Positions 1 to 6,388 of a stretch of DNA of 10,044 nt are shown in pieces. The first letter of the stretch is position 1, and each line of letters starts with the position of its first letter. Source of the stretch: Bacteroidales bacterium (GTDB lineage Bacteria > Bacteroidota > Bacteroidia > Bacteroidales > NBLH01). A program made the position numbers and the translations under genes. A model generated the notes under the pieces. It worked only from the letters and a program-made list of their open reading frames with translations, was not told where the DNA came from and made no database searches. The DNA lies in assembly GCA_021647685.1 (NCBI GenBank), contig JAKIUH010000136.1, positions 1 through 10,044 of the forward strand, read 5' to 3'.

Positions 1-127
1 CATTTTGCAAATCTTTGTTTTTTTAGATAATAACAATAGTCAATAGCCGTATGCTTTAGCATACGGAAAATAGATAAATAGCAAACAGGCTTTAGCCAAA
101 ATTTCAGATAAACAATTTAGTTTCTAT
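1..127. repeat. 127-bp direct repeat, copy 1 (possibly cut by window edge)
   Basis: This stretch matches 203-329 base for base with one difference (G at 39 against A at 241), at a period of 202 bp. It contains two inverted repeats, 47-66 and 88-97, which share the core GCTTTAGC. Stop codons are frequent and no coding frame is seen. The left end of the repeat may lie outside the window, so its true length is unknown. The very high identity points to recent duplication or to a maintained repeat family. Its hairpin layout resembles repetitive extragenic palindromes; that link is inference, and no transposase is present in the window. Confidence 0.9.
47..66. repeat. perfect hairpin in repeat copy 1
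   Basis: A 9-bp perfect stem, CCGTATGCT paired with AGCATACGG, surrounds a two-base TT loop (equivalently 8 bp with a TTTA loop). It is followed by mixed A-rich sequence rather than a T run, so it does not look like an intrinsic terminator. A second, smaller inverted repeat GGCTTTAGCC lies at 88-97. Confidence 0.85.
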
Positions 128-202
128 TAAGAAAGTAATCGTATTTAAGTAGTTCTAATTTATTATATGAATATTTTAATAAGGCATATTAAGAAAATAG
201 AA
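128..202. other. unique spacer between the two direct repeats
   Basis: These 75 AT-rich bases separate the two repeat copies and are not part of the repeat. I see no coding frame, no hairpin and no clear TAnnTTTG promoter box in them. Together with the repeat copies they make up the gene-free first 327 bases of the window. Confidence 0.6.
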
Positions 203-329
203 CATTTTGCAAATCTTTGTTTTTTTAGATAATAACAATAATCAATAGCCGTATGCTTTAGCATACGGAAAATAGATAAATAGCAAACAGGCTTTAGCCA
301 AAATTTCAGATAAACAATTTAGTTTCTAT
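203..329. repeat. 127-bp direct repeat, copy 2, ending inside a start codon
   Basis: Second copy of the repeat at 1-127, with 126 of 127 positions identical. Identity stops at 329, so the repeat supplies the A and T of the ATG at 328-330 and all of the immediate leader of the downstream OmpA-family gene. Its two hairpins (249-268 and 290-299) fall about 60 and 30 bases before that start codon, where they would lie in the 5' untranslated RNA if transcription begins upstream. Confidence 0.9.
249..268. repeat. perfect hairpin in repeat copy 2
   Basis: Identical to the hairpin at 47-66: a 9-bp stem with a TT loop. The companion inverted repeat GGCTTTAGCC is at 290-299. The pair sits just before the ATG at 328, so it could affect stability or translation of that mRNA; this is a positional inference only. 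Confidence 0.85.
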
Positions 330-2391
330 GAAAGAAGAAATAGCATTCAAGCACTTATCAATTGAATATATATTAAAAAAAATATTAATTCATCAATCAA
401 AGCACTTATATCTGCTATGTTTGTTTTTATGCCTTTTTTTTGTAGAGACTTATGCCCAGCGCGGTGATTGCAAAGAAATTAAAAACAAAGTCGCAATTAA
501 TTTATACAAACAAGCACTTGCCAATCCTGATTTTAAACATAAAGAAACCATAATTCTATTGAAAGAGGCAATTAAAATTGAGCCTGATTTTGCCGATGCC
601 TATTATAAACTTGGGGAAATTAATTTTCTATTAGCTGTAAAAAGTGCAGACGATAAAAAAAAGGAAGCCTCCTATTTTCGTATTGCCGAAAAAAACTTTC
701 TAAAAGTAGTAGCTCTTTGTCCGTCGTTTAATTACTATGCATCATCCTATTATTTAGGCGATTATTATTATCAGCAACGAAAATTTGAAAAATCCGGCTT
801 TTTTCTACATCAGTTTTTAGATAACAATAAAGAAAATTCAAGATTGGTGAGTAAAGCCAAAAAAATGGTCAAAAATGTAGATTACTATCTTGAATTGATT
901 AATAATCCCGTTCCTTTTAATCCTAAGCCATTGGCAGAAATTTGTACCAATAGAGATGAATATTTACCTTTAATTTCTCCTGATGAAGAATTGATGATTT
1001 TTTCGCGTCGTACCATTCGTTTTGCCAATACTGCCCATGAAAAATCAGAAGAAAAACTGAATTTAAGTATTCGTTTATGGGAAGATTCTGCCGGTTTTGT
1101 TTTTTCACGCGGACGGCCCATGGAAGCTCCTTTTAACGATGGCAGAAATCAAGGAGGAGCCACAATTACCATAGACAATAATCATATTTTTATCACGATT
1201 TGTGAGTATGAGCGGGCAGATTATACTTCGTATAAAAATTGTGATATTTTTTCTTCGGATAGAAAAAACGGGAAATGGTCACCTTTAAGGCGTCTTGGTA
1301 ATAATATTAACGGCGCAAGTACTTTTGAAGGAATGCCTTCTATCACAGCCGATGGTAAAACGCTTTATTTTTCAAGTGCGCGCGAAGGTGGTTATGGTGG
1401 TTTGGATATTTATAAATCTGAATTAGATGAAAACGGAAATTGGGGCAAAGCACAAAACCTGGGTCCTGTAATTAATACTTCCGGCGATGAAAAAACACCT
1501 TTTATCCATTCCGACAGTCAAACACTGTATTTTTCAACCAACGGAATTTTCGGTTTAGGCGGTTTTGATATTTTTTATTCACAGTATCTGGGACACGGAC
1601 AATGGACCGAACCTAAAAATATCGGTTATCCAATTAATACTGATAAAGATGAGCTTGGGCTTATGGTAAGTGCCAATGGTAAAAATATTTTTTTTTCATC
1701 GAGAGCTTATAATGAAAGTGGAGATTGGGATATTTATATAGCTTCTTTATATGAAAAAGCTCGCCCTCAAAGAGTTTTGTTTGTAAAAGGGAAACTGTAT
1801 GATGAAGCAGGGAAAACCATAAAAAAAGCTAAAGTTGAACTGGTAAATATTAAAACCGATGAACTTACCGAAGGTTTTGTAGATGATAATTCGGGAAATT
1901 ATGCTGTGGCTGTACCCGTTAATAAAGGAGATGAATTTATTATGACTGCCAAAAAGAAAGGGTTTTTCTTTAATTCTATTTATATTAATCCTGAAGATGA
2001 AAAATATGATCCGCCTACCACAGTTGATTTTAAGGTGCAGAAAATTGATAAAAACAAACGCATAATACTAAAAAATGTTAATTTTAAAACCGGTTCAGAT
2101 GAGTTAAGTAAATTAAGCAAATCTGTTTTAGATGTGTTGGTTGATTTTTTAAAAGAAAATCACGAAGTAAAAATTGCTTTATTGGGTTATACAGATAATA
2201 TGGGAGAAACAGATTATAATTTGGATTTATCGCTGCGTAGGACCAAATCGGTAAAAAAATACCTGGTGTCAAAAGGGATAAACTCAAATCGTATTTCAGT
2301 TTTCGGCTATGGCGAGAGACGACCAATCGCCTCAAACAAAACAGCTTACGGACGTTCCTTAAACAGGAGAGTAGAGTTTATTATAAAATAA
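328..2391 (+). CDS. OmpA-family protein with TPR, PD40 propeller and CRD domains (PorE-like)
   Basis: A 687-residue exported protein. Residues 1-43 form a long signal peptide with a hydrophobic core at about 27-39 and probable cleavage after TYA43; no good lipobox is seen. Residues about 52-190 are helical and TPR-like. About 208-475 hold PD40 or WD40-like blades, seen as repeated ISPDEE, ITADGKTLYFSS, HSDSQTLYFST and SANGKNIFFSS motifs followed by GGLDIY or GGFDIF. About 484-570 look like a carboxypeptidase-regulatory-like domain. About 580-687 are the OmpA C-terminal domain, with the peptidoglycan-binding Asp623 (GYTDN) and Arg638 at the standard 15-residue spacing. This domain order is that of PorE of the type IX secretion system, which links the secretion complex to peptidoglycan, but Bacteroidota carry many paralogues, so orthology is not proven. 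ATG 328 is the only plausible start before the signal sequence. The 26-residue stretch before the hydrophobic core is unusually long. Confidence 0.9.
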   Translation: MKEEIAFKHLSIEYILKKILIHQSKHLYLLCLFLCLFFVETYAQRGDCKEIKNKVAINLYKQALANPDFKHKETIILLKEAIKIEPDFADAYYKLGEINFLLAVKSADDKKKEASYFRIAEKNFLKVVALCPSFNYYASSYYLGDYYYQQRKFEKSGFFLHQFLDNNKENSRLVSKAKKMVKNVDYYLELINNPVPFNPKPLAEICTNRDEYLPLISPDEELMIFSRRTIRFANTAHEKSEEKLNLSIRLWEDSAGFVFSRGRPMEAPFNDGRNQGGATITIDNNHIFITICEYERADYTSYKNCDIFSSDRKNGKWSPLRRLGNNINGASTFEGMPSITADGKTLYFSSAREGGYGGLDIYKSELDENGNWGKAQNLGPVINTSGDEKTPFIHSDSQTLYFSTNGIFGLGGFDIFYSQYLGHGQWTEPKNIGYPINTDKDELGLMVSANGKNIFFSSRAYNESGDWDIYIASLYEKARPQRVLFVKGKLYDEAGKTIKKAKVELVNIKTDELTEGFVDDNSGNYAVAVPVNKGDEFIMTAKKKGFFFNSIYINPEDEKYDPPTTVDFKVQKIDKNKRIILKNVNFKTGSDELSKLSKSVLDVLVDFLKENHEVKIALLGYTDNMGETDYNLDLSLRRTKSVKKYLVSKGINSNRISVFGYGERRPIASNKTAYGRSLNRRVEFIIK

Positions 2392-2392
2392 A

Positions 2393-2420
2393 AAAAGCCG
2401 TTCTATTTTGAACGGCTTTT
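2393..2420. terminator. bidirectional intrinsic terminator between convergent genes
   Basis: An 11-bp perfect stem, AAAAGCCGTTC paired with GAACGGCTTTT, encloses a six-base loop at 2404-2409. It starts one base after the stop of the OmpA-family gene and 20 bases from the stop of rplS on the other strand. The A-run and T-run flanks make it usable in both directions, as expected between convergent genes. Confidence 0.9.
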
Positions 2421-2440
2421 CTTTAAATTTTAGCTTCAAC

Positions 2441-2788
2441 TTAAAATCTTTTTTCTTTAATTCTTGCTTTTTTACCGGTAAGTCCACGGAAATAAAAGAT
2501 TCTTGATCTTCTAACTTTTCCTTTTTTGTTTAAGTCTATTTTTTCGATGAAAGGTGAGTTTACAGGAAAAATACGTTCAACACCAACACTTCCCGACATT
2601 TTACGAACGGTAAAAGTTTCAGTTATTCCGTTTCCTCTTCTTTGAAGTACTACACCTCTAAACTGCTGAATTCTTTCTTTGTTTCCTTCTTTGATTTTAT
2701 AGTGAACGGTAATGGTATCACCGGCATCAAATGCTGGAAATTCATTTTTTGCGTTAAATTCGTCTTCAACAACTTTCATTAAGTCCAT
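2441..2788 (-). CDS. rplS: 50S ribosomal protein L19
   Basis: A complete 115-residue L19, the usual size for the family, a basic protein at the interface of the large and small ribosomal subunits. Recognisable conserved stretches include FPAFDAGDTITVHYKIKEG near residues 18-36, RIQQFRGVVLQRRGNG near 39-54, and VERIFPVNSPFIEKI followed by KVRRSRIFYFRG in the C-terminal half. The start at 2788 gives MDLMKVVEDEF; the Met at residue 4 is an alternative. It stands alone on the minus strand, with the terminator at 2393-2420 downstream and a 144-bp AT-rich gap upstream, so it is probably transcribed by itself. The usual proteobacterial partners rpsP, rimM and trmD are not adjacent. Confidence 0.98.
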   Translation of the reverse strand: MDLMKVVEDEFNAKNEFPAFDAGDTITVHYKIKEGNKERIQQFRGVVLQRRGNGITETFTVRKMSGSVGVERIFPVNSPFIEKIDLNKKGKVRRSRIFYFRGLTGKKARIKEKRF

Positions 2789-2815
2789 GCTCTTCTATAT
2801 TAAATTATTAGCTTT

Positions 2816-2823
2816 CAAAAATC
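2816..2823 (-). promoter_or_regulatory. weak candidate -7 box for rplS
   Basis: On the minus strand this reads GATTTTTG, one base off the Bacteroidota -7 consensus TAnnTTTG, and would place the transcript start about 20 bases before the rplS ATG. A TTG at 2840-2838 could be the -33 element, but the 14-base spacing is shorter than usual. The call rests on motif resemblance alone. Confidence 0.25.
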
Positions 2824-2932
2824 AGGCTGCAATATTACAACATTTTTTTTAATTTTAATAATAATTTTTTAAAATAATTCTTTGTTTTTTGTAAATATAT
2901 TTTCACCTATCAATAAATCAAAAACTTAGCTT

Positions 2933-3595
2933 TTAATTGCTAAAGCAATAACTGATAATATTTGCCCCCATTTTAAGTGCTTGCAGGTGTTTTTCTTGCG
3001 AGTCGTGGTGCACTTCCGTATCTTCCCAGCCATCTCCCAAATCGGTTTCATAAGTATAGAAACAGACCAGTCTGCCTTTGTATATCAAACCAAAGCCTTG
3101 TGGCGGTTTACCATCGTGTTCATGAATTTTGGGTAGCCCGCCGGGGAAATTATATTTTTGATGATAAATCGGGTGTGAAAACGGAAGCTCAATAAAATCC
3201 AATTCAGGGAAAACTTTTTTCATTTCTCTACGTGCATATTTATCCAAACCATAGTTGTCGTCGATATGCAAAAATCCACCTGCTATTAAATAGTTTCTTA
3301 GATTTTCGGCTTCTTGTTTTGAAAATATTACATTTCCGTGTCCGGTCATGTGTACAAATGGGTAATTATATATTTCTCTGCTGCCAGGTTCAACGGTTAC
3401 ATCAGGAAATCGTATATTGGTTTTAAGTTCTTTATTGCAAAATTTTATCAAGTTGGGTAATGATGTTGGGTTCGCATACCAATCGCCGCCACCGGAATAT
3501 TTTAGCAATGCTATTCTTATTCCGTACTTTGTTTGTGCTTGAACAAAGAATATGGATACAATTAAAAATACGAATAATGCAATGCTTTTTTTCAT
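2933..3595 (-). CDS. secreted DUF4159 domain protein
   Basis: A 220-residue protein with a clear signal peptide (residues 1-20, basic MKKS start, cleavage near VQA|Q). The mature part looks like a single DUF4159 domain, an uncharacterised family with a glutamine-amidotransferase-like fold. Visible features are YSGGGDWYANP at about 33-43, MTGHGNVIFS at 83-92, and GGFLHIDDNYG at 106-116, followed by an HP and HEHDG histidine-rich stretch at 141-162. I cannot assign a reaction, and the family's function is not established. The start at 3595 gives a textbook signal peptide and is preceded by GGGAACG as a possible ribosome-binding site. It lies 55 bases downstream of lptD on the same strand with no terminator between them, which suggests co-transcription and a possible envelope role. 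Confidence 0.85.
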   Translation of the reverse strand: MKKSIALFVFLIVSIFFVQAQTKYGIRIALLKYSGGGDWYANPTSLPNLIKFCNKELKTNIRFPDVTVEPGSREIYNYPFVHMTGHGNVIFSKQEAENLRNYLIAGGFLHIDDNYGLDKYARREMKKVFPELDFIELPFSHPIYHQKYNFPGGLPKIHEHDGKPPQGFGLIYKGRLVCFYTYETDLGDGWEDTEVHHDSQEKHLQALKMGANIISYCFSN

Positions 3596-3650
3596 CGTTC
3601 CCTTATTTGTTTATTTTCAGGTAAATCTACATATTTTTAAACTTGTTTTT

Positions 3651-6257
3651 TTATAAAGCTCCAAAATCAATATTATCACGCCAGCTTTGTTGTTTTTTCC
3701 ACTCCAAACCTTGGAAAATTGACGATTTTATATTGATACGAAACAGGTAACTTTGGTAAGTACCAAAAGGAACAAAGTTAAAACTCATCTCCCAGCAATG
3801 CAAATCCCTGTAAAAATTCATTGACCAATATGAGAGCTCTCTTTTTTGTATATCATAATCAAGGCGTGCGCTGATACGCCATTTTTCATTAAGCGTTAAG
3901 CTCATATTGGTATTAACATTCTGTGTATATGTAGGTTTAAAATCTTGCAGGTTTTTATCATATACCGAAGCGTATTTAAAGGTATAGCGAATATTCATGT
4001 TCCAAGGAGCAGAAAAATTAAAATACTTGTCGGTTTCATTATTATTTTTATTCGCTCCTTTTGATTTTGCAGATTTGTTTTCTTTCTTATTAAATAAATC
4101 GGAAGATATTCTCCCACTAAGAGAAATACTGCTAAAAGTCATATGTCCGAAACCATTAAAGTCCTTTAAGTAAGCTTCATCGACAAAGTTCCCCAGCGTG
4201 TCTCTTTTGTACCATTCAACAGCTCCTGCATATTGAACACTTAATTTTTTGAATAATTTGGTTGTTGCTGCAATGGACATTGGTGCCCAATTTAAGCTGT
4301 CGGCTGCAATATTATAACTTGTGTTAAAACGTAGGTTTTCGAGCAAAATAATCTTTTTAAATCGTTCAGATGTATCTTTTGAATGAACTTTCATCTCTAA
4401 ACTATTAGTTATTCCAAGCGAAATAACACCTGATTCGCCGGCAGCAGGAACTCCGTACATACCAATACTGTATGGCGAATACATTTTATAATAAACCAAA
4501 TTAGAATCTGCATCGTATCTATAATAACTTGAGTCCGTTTTATAGTATCCCCAAAATTCTTTTCCAAAGTCCGGTCTAAAACTTATTGATGCATTCGGTT
4601 TAACAACATGACGTATCGCAGCTATCTTACCCTTTTTAAATTCCATCATACCGTAAATTGTAGTACTAAATCCTGCCGAAGTACTAAAATCTGCCAAATG
4701 ATTGATGCCTCTGAGTGTATCCATATAAAATCCTGCCTCTTGCAGGGTATCTTCTCCTACCACTATGGCTTCGTGCCAATTTTGTTGGGTATATTTGGAA
4801 TATACTCTGCCTTTATAACTCAAAGATGGTGAAAATATCAGATATTTTAAAATTTTAATACTCACACCAATAGGAACATTATATTGCAAACCGTTATTCA
4901 TTCGCTCAATAGCCTCGTTGGTAAAAAGTAGTGAGTCTCCAATATCTAAAGTGTTTTTTAAATTTGCATCAAAACCTACACTAATATCTTCGTACCACTT
5001 TTTTTTACCCATAGCTATCTTTTTCTTAAAAGGAAATTGTTTATTAACTATAAAAGTAAGCGTAGGCAGTTGCATGCTAATGTTTTTTGTACTTAAATTT
5101 TGGGTCATATTTAAGTTTGCCGAAAAATTAAAAGGTTTTCCCGGCCATGTTTTAGTATAAGCAATACTTGAGTTGGTATTGTTATTGGCAAAATTATTTG
5201 GATTATAGGAATTGTATTTGTTAAATTTAGAAGAACTGAAATTTAAAGCAGTATTAAAAGTAGATGTTGGATTTGCTTTATTGTCTCGATTATAGTTTAA
5301 AACTACTCTAAACTGGGTGCTTTGCGCATAATCAGGCAGCCCTTTTTCCGACTCAACTAATTTTTGGTAAGTTAAGTTCATATTTCCACTAAACTTATAG
5401 CGTCTTTTATATTTTGATACTAAGTTCAGTCCCCAACTTCCGTTTGTATATATTTCTCCCATAATTGCAGCATCCACATACTGATTAATCGCCCAATAGT
5501 AACCTCCGTTTTTTAAATAAAAACCGCGCCTTATTTCTTCGCCGTAGGTGGGCATCAGTATTCCCGATTGATTTTCTTTTTGGTTAGGAAATATGCCAAA
5601 AGGCAATCCCACAGGAATAGGAATATCTGCCAAAACAAAATAAAAAGGTCCGGTAACGATTTTTTTTTCAGGGATAACTTTTGCTTTGGTCAATTCAATA
5701 TAAAAATGCGGGTGTTTTGCATCGCAAGTAGTAAATTTACCATCTAAAATATGAACTTCCTTATTGGGTTGTATTTTTGTTTTGGTTCCATGTAAGTAAC
5801 CACCGGCTTGTTCGGTAATTACTCCGTAAACAATTCCTTTTTTTGTTTGTAAATTATATTTTAAAGAGTCCACATCGTAATTTTCGCTGCCTTGTTGAAA
5901 TTTAGGAACACCAATTTCTTCTCCCGTTTCGTTTACAAACGGTTTTGCATAAATATAGTTCGAGTCCATATTAACTCTAATAAAACCGGCATCCAGATTT
6001 ATTTCTTCCATGTTCACTTTGGCTTCGCCATACATGTAAATCATTTTTGTTTTTAGCGAAACCCTCATCGAATCTTTTGCTCCGTAATTAATAGGAGCTT
6101 CAATGGTTTTATCACTGTTTTCTATCAGTTTTAAAGAATCTACGGTAATAGAATCTTTTACCAAAGGTAAACTGTCCTGGTTTTGGGCAAAAATGCTTTG
6201 CGAAATTATCGCAAAACCCGTTAAAACAAAAAGTTTTATGTTTGATTTTTTAAACAA
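3651..6257 (-). CDS. lptD: LPS-assembly outer membrane protein LptD, Bacteroidota type
   Basis: LptD is the outer membrane barrel that, with LptE, inserts LPS into the outer leaflet. With a TTG start at 6257 the product has 868 residues: signal peptide 1-24 (cleavage SIFA|Q), an OstA-like periplasmic domain to about 205, then a large barrel ending near residue 868. The diagnostic block has TTCDAKHPHFY around residue 176, PIPVGLPFGIFP around 213-224, and SGILMPTYG near 231. Only two cysteines exist, 178 and 821. The frame stays open to 6335 but contains no in-frame ATG, and the ATG at 6301 is out of frame. TTG 6305 would add 16 residues, but its leader is T-rich, whereas TTG 6257 gives a compact signal peptide and an A-rich leader. 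A Lys/Asn-rich stretch at about 723-743 is probably a barrel loop. The gene is divergent from the amidase gene, an arrangement common in Bacteroidota. Confidence 0.92.
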   Translation of the reverse strand: MFKKSNIKLFVLTGFAIISQSIFAQNQDSLPLVKDSITVDSLKLIENSDKTIEAPINYGAKDSMRVSLKTKMIYMYGEAKVNMEEINLDAGFIRVNMDSNYIYAKPFVNETGEEIGVPKFQQGSENYDVDSLKYNLQTKKGIVYGVITEQAGGYLHGTKTKIQPNKEVHILDGKFTTCDAKHPHFYIELTKAKVIPEKKIVTGPFYFVLADIPIPVGLPFGIFPNQKENQSGILMPTYGEEIRRGFYLKNGGYYWAINQYVDAAIMGEIYTNGSWGLNLVSKYKRRYKFSGNMNLTYQKLVESEKGLPDYAQSTQFRVVLNYNRDNKANPTSTFNTALNFSSSKFNKYNSYNPNNFANNNTNSSIAYTKTWPGKPFNFSANLNMTQNLSTKNISMQLPTLTFIVNKQFPFKKKIAMGKKKWYEDISVGFDANLKNTLDIGDSLLFTNEAIERMNNGLQYNVPIGVSIKILKYLIFSPSLSYKGRVYSKYTQQNWHEAIVVGEDTLQEAGFYMDTLRGINHLADFSTSAGFSTTIYGMMEFKKGKIAAIRHVVKPNASISFRPDFGKEFWGYYKTDSSYYRYDADSNLVYYKMYSPYSIGMYGVPAAGESGVISLGITNSLEMKVHSKDTSERFKKIILLENLRFNTSYNIAADSLNWAPMSIAATTKLFKKLSVQYAGAVEWYKRDTLGNFVDEAYLKDFNGFGHMTFSSISLSGRISSDLFNKKENKSAKSKGANKNNNETDKYFNFSAPWNMNIRYTFKYASVYDKNLQDFKPTYTQNVNTNMSLTLNEKWRISARLDYDIQKRELSYWSMNFYRDLHCWEMSFNFVPFGTYQSYLFRINIKSSIFQGLEWKKQQSWRDNIDFGAL

Positions 6258-6277
6258 TATTCTTAGTACTATATTTG
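6241..6277 (+). promoter_or_regulatory. candidate promoter for the amidase operon
   Basis: TATATTTG at 6270-6277 fits the Bacteroidota -7 consensus TAnnTTTG exactly. TTTG at 6241-6244 could be the -33 element, though the 25-base gap is slightly long. Transcription would begin near 6283 and give a leader of about 105 bases before the amidase ATG. The box lies close to the 5' end of lptD on the other strand. Confidence 0.3.
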
Positions 6278-6302
6278 TATTAAACAAAATATTTTCTGCA
6301 TT

Positions 6303-6310
6303 CAAAAATA
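6303..6310 (-). promoter_or_regulatory. candidate -7 box for lptD
   Basis: On the minus strand this reads TATTTTTG, an exact fit to TAnnTTTG. A transcript starting near 6297 would begin after the TTG at 6305 and so supports TTG 6257 as the lptD start. No good -33 TTG is visible 17-23 bases upstream, so confidence is low. Confidence 0.3.
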
Positions 6311-6388
6311 TAAGAAAAAATGCGAAAATAATACATTATCTAAATTTAGATATTAAATTTAACGTTTTTTACGGGAAAAGATTATTTT

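Noticed and set aside
47..66. The repeat hairpins as intrinsic terminators
   Set aside because: The stem is strong, but the sequence after it on either strand is mixed and lacks a T run; the copy at 249-268 is also just upstream of a gene start.
1..329. Two-unit CRISPR array
   Set aside because: The repeats are 127 bp with a 75-bp spacer and internal hairpins, far outside CRISPR dimensions, and no cas genes are present.
2789..2932. Structured L19 leader RNA controlling rplS
   Set aside because: L19 leaders are described in some Flavobacteria, but this 144-bp gap is a run of A and T with no convincing stem close to the start codon.
2925..2945. Inverted repeat at the 3' end of the DUF4159 gene as a terminator
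   Set aside because: Only about five pairs (TTAGC with GCTAA) with an eight-base loop, partly inside the coding sequence and without a proper T run.
4608..5160. Plus-strand open frames of 74 and 80 codons inside lptD
   Set aside because: They are antisense to a clearly conserved barrel gene, show no protein-like domain and are typical chance frames.
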